Both the position numbers and the translations under genes were made by a program. A stretch of DNA of 64,000 nucleotides, taken from assembly GCA_900660155.1 (NCBI GenBank), contig CABFPE010001050.1:65442-129441 (forward strand). Direction: 5' to 3'. Below are positions 10,888 to 22,879 of the stretch, piece by piece (position 1 is the first letter of the stretch; each line of letters opens with the position of its first letter). This stretch comes from Hofstenia miamia (lineage: Eukaryota > Xenacoelomorpha > Acoela > Hofsteniidae). The notes below the pieces were generated by a model. It was given only the letters and a program-made list of their open reading frames with translations, had not been told where the DNA came from and did no database searches.

Positions 10888-11405
10888 TCAGAAATGGGGA
10901 AATTGCCTTATGCATCCTTTTGCCAAGCACCATTTTAAATGATCAGGCATTAATTTGTAGTGAAACTGAACAGCATCAATTTTCCTGGTAACAATTACAT
11001 AAAATGCATTTGCAATTGCAAAAAGACCACAATCGCGAAAATCGTAAGGCTGCTGTTGGCATAGAATGCTTTGAATATCATCCCTTTTTATAGTTGGGTA
11101 CAACTGGTGTAGTTGATTAAACACCTCAATATTTATCACACGATTTAGTGAATCAAAAACGCAAACTTTGCCTCCATGTTTTACAGTGGTTACCCAATGA
11201 CCATTTGCTGCTTCACCATTGTGCAATATCTTTACAGCAAAATTTTCATTAATTTCCTTAAATCCATGTAGCTTTTTTGTACAGGATTGGTAAGAGGAAG
11301 CAATGCCCTGATTAACATCAATAATTAATTGCACTTGATCTATTATTTTGTCATTTAGAAGTCCACTATCAATGGTTTTCGCATAATTCTTCTGTACCCC
11401 TAAAT
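10888..11405 (-). CDS. C48/ULP-like cysteine protease, 3' exon
   Basis: Minus-strand frame of about 170 residues that looks like the catalytic end of a SUMO-protease-like (C48, ULP1 fold) cysteine peptidase. Visible catalytic signature: GHWVTT (His), VCVFDSLNR (Asp), QQQPYDFRDCGLFAIANAF (Gln of the oxyanion hole and nucleophile Cys). The N-terminal side reads SGLLNDKIIDQVQLII, as at the start of the ULP fold (W-L-x-D-x-x-I-like). Upstream, aatatttag at about 11406 makes a plausible splice acceptor, so this is probably the last exon of a split gene; no upstream exon was found. Proteins of this style are multicopy in cnidarians and other invertebrates and are sometimes carried by transposons. 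All catalytic residues are present. Whether it is expressed is unknown. Confidence 0.65.
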
Positions 11406-11406
11406 A

Positions 11407-13160
11407 TTATCCCTTAGCATACAATTCAACTAATTAGTAATTATATGTCATTGATCTATTCCTTTGACAATTTTCTACAGTTTAAAAAAAAACAATCTTT
11501 TTAAAGTTGTAAGCATAAAATTCAGTTAAAAATGACATTGTGTTACAAAAATGTGTGCACAATATAAGGTTAATATTGTCAAATTTAATACGTAATACGA
11601 AATATTTCAAAGATTTTTGCTGCCATCTGGCGGGTCAAAATTTGATTTAAAGAAAATGAAGGTTGTTGTTAAACATAAATGTACTTATGAAACATTTTAT
11701 TAATGAATTTTAACATATGTTTAACAATCTAAGTGTTTTTGCTCTTTCCGTAGAAATCTAGTAGAAATCATGTGTATTCAATTGACCAAATGAATAAAAA
11801 TTACAAGGAAATCTATTTACATAGCATGAACTAAAAGCAGGAATTTCAAATGTATTTTTTTTAAATTCATAATTGAATTGTTAATTTTCATATTAAAATC
11901 TAATTATTAGACTTTTTTATAAATGTAAATTATAGCAAAATTTAAACAAAATTACTGGATTTTTGAAGAGATATTGTTCTACATTTGTATTTAATAATTC
12001 TTCAAATGGAAATGCCAGCAAAGAAGCAAATAGTTTTATTATATGTAACATAATTACAAATTCACTGTTTGATTTAAACACTTTACTTTCAAGTGTATTA
12101 TTTATAAGATTTGTAATTCATTTCACGTGTTCAGATACCATAATTCAATTACTGGATACAGTCTAACAGCTTTTAAAAATTGAAACAAACTTCTATTTTA
12201 CTGAAAAAATTATTACATCAAAAAAAAAAGATTTATTTTTTTCGAATGCACAACAAAGAAAACAGCACTTACCATTTTCGGTATGGGAAAAATACCATAT
12301 ATTCCACTGTGGCTTTTAAAATCTTCCATAATTTCTTCAAACAAGAAATTACCTAAATGAATATAAGCATGTTATCTCAAATATCATGTGGAAACTTCCT
12401 ACTACAATATTTCTCCAATGAGTTTTTCAGCTCATTGAAGTCAGGAATGACATGCAAACATATCTAGAAATTATTTTCATGGTATGAGGTAATCAACACA
12501 AACTTGTTCAACAAAACGAAAATCTTAAGCTATGACTCATTTTTTTAATTTTTACTATGTTGGTCTTGGCATGGCTCAGCTTTCTACATGAAACTCTTCA
12601 ATGATGTTTATTCTATCTCAATGTTTTCCGTGAAACTTTTGCTTTTGCAGAATTTTTTGCATAGCACATCATTAAGTTTTATAAAAAGTAAAAATAATAC
12701 TTTAAGGATCACTTTGAATGAATAAAAAATACTCGTTTTGTGCTCATTGTACATCTGATGCAATGCTTGTTGATAATTCTGATTTGACTTAATCTAATGA
12801 TGTAAACCTAAAATTTTGTCATAATCAGATCAATGATATGAATATCTTAAGCATAAATAGCCTCATTTTTAATAGGCATATTTTCAATAATCTGTTAAAG
12901 TTAATCACAGTGAAATATTTAATTAACAATTCAGGCAATCATTTGAACTCGAACATTTGTCTTTGAATAAACAATTTTGAACACATATATGGAAAAAAAC
13001 TAAATTAAAAACAGAATTAACAAACAGCTCCATATTCAATTTCAAAATAATTTTGATGAATTTGATTTATATTAAAATGATATTTCTTCAACTTCACTAT
13101 GTTATTGTTTATAATTGCTGCAAGATCAATAAAAATAATCCTGTTATTTAATGTCAAATC
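11407..13160. other. Gene-free AT-rich stretch
   Basis: No frame, repeat or RNA that I can support. The plus-strand ORF at 11963-12166 has no recognisable features. Confidence 0.55.
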
Positions 13161-13161
13161 C

Positions 13162-13216
13162 ACCCATTGGCCCACTGTTTCTGCCATTGATGGTCCACCA
13201 GTGTTTGGCTACATGG
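13162..13216 (+). repeat. 11-bp-period minisatellite, degenerate
   Basis: About four degenerate 11-bp units, clearest at 13184-13205 (CCATTGATGGT, CCACCAGTGTT), followed by TGGCTACATGG. The unit and the trailing TGGCTAC match the repeat at 14985-15039, so both are copies of one dispersed repeat. Confidence 0.5.
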
Positions 13217-13382
13217 GTAGCATCGTTACAAATAACAGTCACTACTACTAGAGGGAATTGTATAAAAATTGATCGTGATAACAAGCAATGACCTTGTTTT
13301 TCAAGCATTATTCTGCAATTTCCGGGCCTTATTAATTTAGTAGGTCATGTATCGCTACAATTTCATGGTCGTCGGATTTTGG

Positions 13383-13428
13383 TATAAAGGTCGTTAGTTA
13401 TAAATAATATGGCGGCGGCCGTGTTATT
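13383..13428 (+). promoter_or_regulatory. Candidate core promoter with YY1-like site
   Basis: TATAAA at 13383-13388 and TATAAATA at 13399-13406 precede AATATGGCGGCGGCC at 13407-13421, a match to the YY1 consensus AAnATGGCGGC that in animals often sits at a transcription or translation start. The ATG opens only a short frame (MAAAVLLSSVK then stop). This is a small CpG-containing island in very AT-rich DNA. No downstream gene is visible in the window, so the role is inferred only. Confidence 0.25.
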
Positions 13429-13449
13429 GTCATCTGTCAAATAGCTACC

Positions 13450-14980
13450 ATTATTTCGAAATGGAATATGTTTATTCAAAAAAGGAAACAAGTTATTAAT
13501 TAAAAATTGATTTATGTTCTTAAAGAACCAATCAACGAAGCAGTTGATATTGCTTCAATTTATTAATAACTCTAAAATTTGATCACATGCTGTAATTGGG
13601 ACTATTTGTTAATTTTTAGTGTTTTCAAGTAATGTGGTTGTTATATATTATGCAAATGTTCGTGGTATAATAAACACATCCATATTAACATATGGAAGAT
13701 TGGGGGTTTAAATCGTACCAGTCCTTTACCATGTAATTATAAAAATTAATTATTTTTTTCTATTTCATTTACTTAAAACCGAGAATTTTCTAATCATAAT
13801 AATTTTACTAATTGCAATAGCTTCGGATTTTTGGTTCCCAGACTGATATTGCAGTCCTATTATCCATTCGGACATGAGGTATCAAAGGAGAGCCCATTTC
13901 TACTCATTGTTGCCACAAAGTCAAATTAAACAGTCAAGAATATATTGATTATACTCAGTTCAAATATTTCATTTCATATCACTTAATGCGTAAAATTAAT
14001 ATTTATATAAATTGTAATTTTATTAAACAAACATACCAATTATAAAAACTACATTTTGCAAATTCGCGTAACCTAAAATAAATTAAAAATTAACATTTTA
14101 ATCTTTTATTTAAGTAGAAATATAAATTATATAAGTAGAAACACTATTTGGTTTTTGAATTGCATTGTTTTATGAGCGCTTTTTATCTCACTTTGTCGAT
14201 ATCAATGGACATAGTCCTCTATTGCAGAATTTTGGTGTTTCAACAAAAATTAATGCAAATATAAATAATAATTTTTTAATTTTTACATGCTATCGCTATC
14301 TGTTTTTATAATTTATAAAATAAAATTTAAATGTGAACTTTAGTAGAATTTTAGTACTTTATAACTAACGTACATTGTAACTAACATCCATGAACCCAAT
14401 TTCATATTATATTAAAACTGCAGCCTGTGAGTTTCAGCTTGCAATTTGGTATTTATTTGGCGAACTATCAGAAATCACGTTATTAATGTGCTATTACCAC
14501 ATGCATTTATAGATGCACTTTACCATCATTCACCATCTATTATACAATGGCAATGTTGCATGAACGAAATTTAAAATATTGGAATTATTAATGGCTAACA
14601 AATTTCAACTAGGCATATATAGCCATACCATAGACAACAACCTCGCTTGGGGTAACACAGCAAAATGATTAGCCCATGAATGTATAAATCAATATATTCA
14701 ATAAATAGGATTTTCTAAATATTTATTAATTATTTTTATTTATTAGGAAAAATAAAATGTTTAAAAATTGCAATTTCTTCTGCAATTGAAAATTAAAATT
14801 TAATTGGGCATTTTTGTATTCTTGTTGTTATTGCTTATAATAACGAAATTCTTTCTATTTTCTATCATTAATTAAAATCAATATGAATGCTTAGTTTTCT
14901 AGCATTTCCTTATACTCTTTGTTGGGCTTGTGTTAGTTTAAACTGCAATGTTTGAACTATTTTTCAATAGAAAATGTACA
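13450..14980. other. Gene-free AT-rich stretch
   Basis: Nothing recognised. A tRNA-like box near 13690-13715 was considered and rejected. Confidence 0.55.
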
Positions 14981-14984
14981 TTTG

Positions 14985-15039
14985 CCATGAGTGGGCTACT
15001 AGTGGCCCACCGCTGGTCCACCAGTGGTTGGCTACTTGA
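14985..15039 (+). repeat. 11-bp-period minisatellite
   Basis: Four units in register: CCATGAGTGGG (14985), CTACTAGTGGC (14996), CCACCGCTGGT (15007), CCACCAGTGGT (15018), then TGGCTACTTGA. It is the same repeat as 13162-13216. GC-rich against the background. Confidence 0.6.
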
Positions 15040-17080
15040 GAATCTTATTAAAAATATTGCACATATTTATAGAGTGGTGGAAATTTTGTTGGAAAATACT
15101 TTGAAAAATACCTTTAAATCATTTTTAAATAAATTCGTTGCCAGACAAAAGTATTTTATAAATTTCCTATTGGTTAGCAAAAGCAAAACTTGAAATAAGT
15201 AAAATTGTAAACCGCTTCTTATTGCTGGAAATTGAAAACTTTTCTTAAAAAACGATTGTAATATATTTAAATATAGTTTTCAAATTGTAAAGGTAGAAAT
15301 ATTTATAAAATCGCAAATTATTCTGATAAAATGAAAAATTATTATCTATCCTTTGATTTGATGTGGAGTGTATACACTTGCGCTTACATAGTTTTACAAG
15401 TCAAAAAAATTTCTTATTGATATCATTAATAGTTTTTTTATTAATATCACCAAAGACTGAGTCTATTAAATAATACATAAGGGTTTATTAGAGATTGAAT
15501 TAGGTTGATATTTTGAGGCCAGTCCTGTCAAAAAAGACGAATTAGCATTACTCTGAAAATTCAAATTTAACATGTTACGCCAAAAGCTTAACAGAGGTAT
15601 TCGTTGAACGACACATTTCTGAAATTCTATTTTTAGTATTTCATAAACATTTTTTCATGTAATTGATATGCAGACACTTCGATTTTTGAAATACTAACAA
15701 ATGAGAATCATTTGACGATTTTATATATTGCAGATGTAGTTCAACCAATTATTGGAATAATTTTCTGAAATATTAAAATACCATATTTATTCAACTACAC
15801 ATAATGAAATAATGAATGCATGTGGATATGAATGGGTTTTCTGAATTACAATGTGTTTCTCAAATGATATTGTTACACATTATGCATTACAATTATATTA
15901 AGTTATTAAAAATTAGCCCAAGCCCATGGTAAACCCAATTTATGAAGTTGACCAAGTTCAGTACAGGACCGAATGAATTCTCAATTGCAGATATGCTATA
16001 TGGTATAGCTAGCCATCGATTTTTTTGAAACACCCCTGCTTGTGACACAAATTGGAAATTTTGAAAACAGCTATTTGGATTATTAGAAACTGAATAAACT
16101 TTTGTTTTATTCTTATCTGCAATCCAAAAATTTAATCAGCGGTGGCAACTTCCAAAATCGGAATCTGGTATGTTCTTTTAAACTTTGAAAATCAGCTAAT
16201 GGTGTACTATTTGGTCCTGTTAATTTTGTGCATTAGTTTCCAACACTGGTTACAATATCAATACTATGGTTGGATTAGAATTATCAAGATTTTTGTGAAT
16301 TTGACAAAGTTCTGTGGTACCACAAAAACCTTGTCCCGGTCCCGTCCTTGATCGTACCATTGAAAGTTCTCAAAAAAGTATCGCTAAAGATTTTTAAGGT
16401 CCCATGCCATACTATGAACGGTACCATAGCAAAAAATTTTTTACACTAGTGATATTTTAGAAACCTCTTTTTGTTGATAAAAAATGTCATTTCAAAGCAA
16501 TTTCTTTTTGTGGAAACTTAATCATTTAATTGAAATAACAATGAGATGGGATTTTATTTTCAAAGTATTTTGATTATCTCAAGTAATGTGCTAGAATCTG
16601 CTTTAATCTCCCATCCCATTTATAAAAATATATGAATATAGGCGCTTGGTTTGGTATTTTCTGCAACTAAACTATTTTGAAAGCAATAGTTACCACATCA
16701 GTAATAGGAAGCACTTTATATCTGATATACTGCATTTCAAATGGAAGTAATTTGAAAATAACGCTATTACTTTCCAGATATCAACAAAGATTTAACCTGA
16801 TTTAAGGAATTAAAGATTTTGTATAATTTTCTAGAAAAATTATTTATTAACCACAAATGACTTGCAGGTTTAATGTATTCTTAATAGTATAATTATACAT
16901 GTATATACATTAGAATTTAAAAATGGATTTCATAAAATATATTTCGTGCAGTAAAAATATGTTCCAATACATTTAGCACAATGCTAAAATACATTTTAAA
17001 TTTATTTGAATCAAGAGTGGCATAATGGTGTTGGAACAAATCATAATAAGAGAAGTAACTAAGACTCAATAAAACAAACA
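15040..17080. other. Gene-free AT-rich stretch
   Basis: No coding evidence. Part of the sequence before 17080 may still belong to the left side of the relic B LTR, whose outer edge I cannot place. Confidence 0.5.
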
Positions 17081-17250
17081 ATACTGTAATGTCTGATTTT
17101 TAAATTACATAAACAAAATGGATTCCTCATATGAGCGACCAATCTAAATACAAATGGATATTAAATCATTAGTTGTACAATGACTATCATCAAATATTAT
17201 TAAATTGACACCAATTTTCATTTTACAAATCTGATGCAAATATACTACAT
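17080..17250 (-). repeat. LTR part of relic B
   Basis: This block ends in plus orientation with CAAATATACTACA, giving TGTAG at the LTR start on the minus strand, directly after a purine-rich tract as in relic A. A homologous block at 38395-38543 lacks the internal sequence. That is how the LTR identity was inferred. The outer edge is uncertain. Confidence 0.55.
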
Positions 17251-17261
17251 GCCCGCTCAGC

Positions 17262-20200
17262 TCGGACTAGGATCCATGATGTGTATGTCAGCGTCTTCTT
17301 CCAGAAGTTTTTGAGTTTGAGTGATAATATCAGCTGCATTAGTATCACTCCATGAAGTGATAGAGAGCACCCTACTAGAGTGAAGCAGTGAATACATAGT
17401 CTTAATTTAAGTTGTAGAACGATTTTTAAAAGTAATGTTTTTGTTGTATTGGAGTCTATATGATATCATGTGAGATTGATGAAAGTATTTTACCTTTTCA
17501 TTGAAGATAGATGAAAATTTTCAGTAAAGTTGTAAACCTTTAATAGTGATTATTTTATAAGTGTTAATTTGGCATCGAAATAAGAATTGTGAGCTAATGT
17601 TGTATCAATATCAGAGTTTGGATATAAGTTTTGAAAAGTTGTAATGAGATTGAGAGTTTCTTTTATTTCTTTGAAAAACAAAGAGATATTATTGGTGACA
17701 TCTTCTTCTGTAATGTCATTTACAGTTGTTTTTCCAGAATGTAACATAGCCTATATTTCAGTTTGGCAGGCCACATTAAAAAATTTTTGATTTCCTTTTG
17801 TAAGATTTGTCCCGAGAATGTCCATTACACCAGTGAATAATGCGAATGTGGGGTCGACATTTTAGAGATTGCTTGTTTTATTTGCAAGAGTTGTTTATGA
17901 ATGGGTTTTCCATTATGTAATAGTTGAATTAGAGTGTGGGAAGAATTAACTTACAGCCTTTTGTTGTTTCTATGTCGTTTAATCTTTTTCACTGCTGATT
18001 TATATTTTTCCATCTTAGTGTAATTGTTTAGAGTAATCAAATTGTTGTGGTAGTTGTCATTGCTAAGATGTTTAATGTCATTGTTAATTGATTTCAAACT
18101 TTTCCATGCAGGTATTATTGCAGGTAGTTTCAGTTCTGAAGGTGCAGAACATTAATAGTTTTCTATGGATATGTTGTTGAATAACGTATCTTCTGTAAAA
18201 GCAGCTGCATTTAACCAATATGTCCATATGTGACGGGGAAGTTATGTTGTACTTTATCTATAGATAACCAAAATTCATTGCTAAGACCAACTTTTTGTAA
18301 TTGGAGTTGTGTTACTTTTGGAATAAAGAATGTGGCCAGTATACATTCAAAATCAAGCCTTAATAGTTGAAGAGGTTGAAGGAGTATATCTAGCTCTTTG
18401 TTGGTAAACATTTCCATAGCAAAGTATGTTTTATGTTTTTGGTCTTGCATTCCTTAATGGGACCATATTGGCAAGGAGTGGTAACTTCTTTTTGTTGAGA
18501 TGATGCAGGTATTTTTGTGATAAGGAATTTATCATTGACTATTGATATCCATTCTTGTAAATGGTAGGGAGTTTTTATACCAAGTTTTTCTTGGTTGACT
18601 TTTTCAATTTCATTTTGTAATTGTGGAGATAAGGTGATTGTACTTTCTTTTAGGAGAATTTGTCTGTGTTCTAGTTCTAGTTTCACTTGTTGCTCCCCAT
18701 ATATACTTGTAAACATGATCTGAAAAAAGTGTAAAGTTGTTATAATTGATGCCAAGCTTAAAACATAATATTGTTGTGGGAATTATGCCAGTGATATGAT
18801 ATTGACAGAGTAATCTTGTGAAGTACTTCTCATATTTGTAAAACATTTTTGCATCAGCTTTTAAAGGATTTGTTGCAATTTATATACCACTTAATAACCA
18901 GTTTTTTTGTGTAGAAATTGGGGAATTTGCTATATCTCGAAGTTTGTAGCTTTTGACATGTTTTGTCATAATTTTTTATCAATTGGTAATGACAGCTTTT
19001 CAAATTTAGTTAAAAATATTGCTAATAACCACCTAGCTGCTTTGGCATTGAAAGAAGAAGATTTTTCTTTGGAGAATAAGGTTTTACTGAAATCGCGTTT
19101 GTCTTTTAAGTTGAATGATATTTGCACATTGGATATTGCTGACCCTACAGAGTAGTGGTGACATAGTGATGGCGCTTTAATTTCAATCTCTGGCCATGTT
19201 TCATTTTTAATTATGCACCTTTGATGTCATTCCAATAGTTTTTCAATTCTCATAAAGTAGCATCTGATAATGCATAGTGAGGTGAATAGATACTTTGCCT
19301 AAGTTTATCATCTGGTTTGTCTATTTGAGTATTTCTACAGTGTAAGCAAATAGATATAAATTGATTGCTAGTTATGTGTCAACAATTGGGTGAATGGGTG
19401 GCAGGTTGTTGTTCATCATAATATCTGTGTACAGTATTTTTGATATACTATCATCACTGTAGTCATTGCTGAGGACAACATAATTGTCAAAGTAAAGGAC
19501 AAAAAGTTTTCAACAGTACATTCTAAAGTTTCAAAGAATTCCAGAGTAAATAAAAGACAGTGTGACTTTATTCTTCATAGCTAGAGTTCTAAATTTTTCC
19601 AAATGTTTGTGAAGTTTATGTAAAGAAATGTCCTTCTCACAAATAAAGTAAACAATTTGTAGGGATTTGTAATCAATATTTAACTATTCAATAAGTTCAA
19701 TTTCTGTAGGTTTATGAGAAGTTGTCGCAAGTTTTTAGTGTTGAAATTTTCATCAAAAGAAGGATGAATTTTAGCATTTAAGTAACATCTTTCAAATGTT
19801 TTCTGCATAGTGTGCTCATAAAATAGTAAAGTAAGAGTTTATAGTGAAGGGTAACACATTTGCAGAGGGAACAGAGTTTAAATAACTTACAAGCATTTGC
19901 ATGTGTTCCTTAATTTCAGCAGGAGTATTGCAATCAACGATTGGGAGAGCCTTCTTTGTAGGTTTGAGATAGGGATGAAATAATTTGACTTCAATAGAAT
20001 TAAATTTTTCCAATCTTTGAATGTTTTGCCAGTATTAGAGTTGGTTGAGGATACAGACGAGTCTGAGTTTGGGTGAGGTCAATTAATATAAGACTGCAAA
20101 ACATCTGTAAGAGGTGAGGAATCTAGAATTTTACGTTTAATGCCCACCCTTGTGGTTTCTGGTGAAATGAAACCCTTTCCCCAAGCATCATCAACCATTT

Positions 20201-20650
20201 GAAGCTGATGGTGAAAGGTTGCAAACAAGGTTGACTGAATAGTCATCCCTCCTGCTTCATGAACCACTTGAAGTTCATGGTGCAGTAGGGCCTCACAGTC
20301 TCAGTGGAAACAGAAACCATTTGAAGCCTCTGTTTAGACTGAGAAGTGTCTGATTCAGAGCTACCAGACCCTGCATCTAATGATGTATGGGACTGATATG
20401 ATTTTTTCTGTTTGACACAGCACCTGTATAGAGATGAGTAGTCTCACCTGCCTTTGGTGGTGTTTTCATTTCATACCTAAACAAATATTAAATATCTAGT
20501 TCCCAATCTTGGGAAATATGGTTAGGATTAGGATTTCTAGTTGTATGCTTTGGTAAAATTCTAGATGGTACATTTACATCATATTGAACTGGGTCATCAA
20601 AAGATTCCTCTTGTATGCTTTCAATATCAGATACATTATAAAAGTTGTCA
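17262..20650 (-). pseudogene. Extra 3' ORF region of relic B
   Basis: Downstream of integrase, about 3.4 kb of degraded coding sequence matches the equivalent region of relic A in the same order. Examples: VNDITEEDVTNNISLFFKE here against SITEKEVRDNISFFYKD in A, and SDTNAADIITQTQ against ADQHAESIIQEG near the C-terminus. I recognise no known domain, no clear transmembrane segment and no zinc finger. Its position suggests an env slot, but the content does not look like a fusion glycoprotein. It is broken in many places. Confidence 0.6.
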
Positions 20651-20699
20651 ATACCACTATCAATACATTTTAGTTCATTAAAATTATCTAATTTAACAT

Positions 20700-21700
20700 T
20701 TTCTATGTTGTGTGTTTAAGATTTTGTAAATGAATGATTTTACTAGAGTTTAATTTATAGTTATTATCAGGTAAAACTTTGACAATTTCATATGGGCCTT
20801 GCCATTTATGTGCAAATTTCCAAACTTGATTTTTGTCTGTGGTAATTCCAGGCATAATAATAAACTTTATCTCTGATAGAATGATGTTTGCCATAAATCT
20901 TTTTGCTAAAATTTCGTTTCTGATGAATAACACTTTTTTTGTATTGTGAATCATAGTTTCATGTGTAGATGTTAATATGTATACGATATAGGAAACATAT
21001 TTATTGGTGGGGTTTGTAGAATAATTTTTAAATAGAATTGATAGTGGAGCAACAGCTTTGTGACCAAACATAGCTTTTTATGGTGAAATGCCAGTAGTGG
21101 TATGAACAAACATATTATAATAAAAATTCTACTTTTTTAATAATTTTATGCCTCCCATACAGGAAGTTAATGCTCTAATTAATTTTAGTAGAGTGTGGTT
21201 AGTTCTTTCAGCCATACCATTTGCTTGTGGATGGTAAACAGTTTTGTGCTCATGTAAAATTTCTTGTTGAGACATTAATTCAGTTAACAAAAAAACATTT
21301 GAACTGAACACCTTGATCAGTTATAATTTGTGACATAGGGCCAATGGTTAATATCCATTCATGAACAATGATATCTGTGATTTTCTTAGCTGTAATTAAG
21401 TCAGTAGGTATAATTTTACAGTATTTAGTGAAATTCTCAACCATAACTACAATATATCGAAAATTTTCGGCATCTTTAAATAATTGTTCATTGTTAATGT
21501 GAATGATTTCATTAGGTTTTTCAGCAATAATTTTTTGAAGTGTTCCAGGAAATGTTCTTTATTAGTTAGCAAGCAAATTTTACATTTATCAATGATGTGG
21601 TAAACCACATTTTGTAAATTAGTCACAATAAAACGCATATTAACAGTTTTTTCTGTTTGCAGAATGCCTAAATGACCATTTTCATGAATTTTTCATATTG
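20700..21700 (-). pseudogene. Integrase region of relic B
   Basis: Ty3/Gypsy-type integrase fossil: a CxxC zinc-finger half (KCKICLLTNKE), the YHPQANGMAERTN block around the catalytic Glu, and a C-terminal KWQGPYEIVKVL segment, which is the usual integrase tail in Gypsy elements. Same order and style as relic A. Broken. Confidence 0.75.
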
Positions 21701-22879
21701 GATCGCATTTATAATAGTTGGGAATAGCTATGCTATTGTTTCTAGAACAGTAAACCTTTAGATGCAAGCTGCCAATTGTATTTATTGTAATAGCAGGAAT
21801 CAATAGAATCTAAAATCAAGTCAGGCATAGTAACTTTGTTGATAATTTGTTTTAAATTATTTTTTTGCAATTTCTTTAGAAATTTCTTCCTTAATAGTAA
21901 TGCTTAAAGTGGGTTTGCCTTGTCTATCAACTTTAATGTCAGGTAAATTTTCATATTGGTTTTTTGGAATGAAAGAGAACTTAATTTTATTGCCAGGAGT
22001 TTTTTACAAATTTCTTTGGTATTGTGGTAAAACTGTTAGTAGATTGGCATTAGCATGTAAAGTTCCTTTGAGATGTTGAATTGTAAAATTAAAATCATTC
22101 AGTTATTCTATCAAACATGCAACAATATTCTATTTATCAATGTAGAATTTCTTTAACCATGATAGGCCACTGTTATCTGTGCTTACAGTAAAGTTTTTCT
22201 TGCCAATTAGGAAATATTGAAATTTCTTTAATGCTTCAATTACTGCTAGCATTTCTAACTTAGTGCTTCTGAAATTTAATTCTGAACCCTAATTTTTGGA
22301 TAAAAAATTGAATAGGTAATTCTTTACCATCAGTATTTTGACTAAAACAATCTCCAATAGCTACAGTACTAGCATAGCAATCAACAATGAATTCTTTGGA
22401 GTAATTGGGACAATTTAATTGTGGTCATTTTTTGAATACTTTCTTAAGTAAATCAAATTCTTATTGATGATTCCATTGCTATTGAAACTTATTTTTAGAT
22501 TTTTATAAATTTGACATATTAAGGGTCTTTTTAGCTATATCAGGAATAAAACTCTTATAATAATAATAAAATCCAGGTATACATTGAACATCTTTGCAAT
22601 TTTTTGGACATTGTATTGATTTGATTAAAGAAGTCTTTTCATCCTTTAAAGTAATTGTTTTTTGTTCAATTTTAGCCAAAAAATACTGTGGAGTGTTTAG
22701 CTAAATTGCATTTGTTGGCATTAATTTTTTGCTGCTTCTATTCAAAATTTTGAGAACTTGTTCTAGTTTTTCTAAATGTTCTTCAAATGACATTGAAATA
22801 CCATCATTGTAATGAAAGTCAACTCAGGTGCTTAATGTAACATATTACCTGTCTCAGCATTTAACAAAATAGAAAAATG

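Larger units (their letters stand above)
17080..22830 (-). mobile_element. LTR retrotransposon relic B (Ty3/Gypsy-like), incomplete
   Basis: Minus-strand fossil, 5' truncated. Parts in element order: RT remnant (about 22820-22420), RNase H (about 22400-21900), integrase (about 21700-20700), an extra 3' ORF region (about 20650-17262), a purine-rich tract (GCTGAGCGGGCA) and then the LTR edge TGTAGTATATTTGC reading left from 17250. Integrase shows the KCKICLL zinc-finger half and YHPQANGMAER near the catalytic Glu. It resembles relic A throughout but is clearly diverged from it. The copy is broken in many places (well over ten) and lacks gag and its 5' LTR. An old insertion. Confidence 0.8.

Noticed and set aside
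13690-13715. tRNA-like GGGGGTTTAAATCGTACC
   Set aside because: No matching A box or acceptor stem at the right distance.
17262-20650. Calling the extra 3' ORF an envelope gene
   Set aside because: Position fits, but no signal peptide, cleavage site or membrane anchor is visible in readable stretches of any copy.
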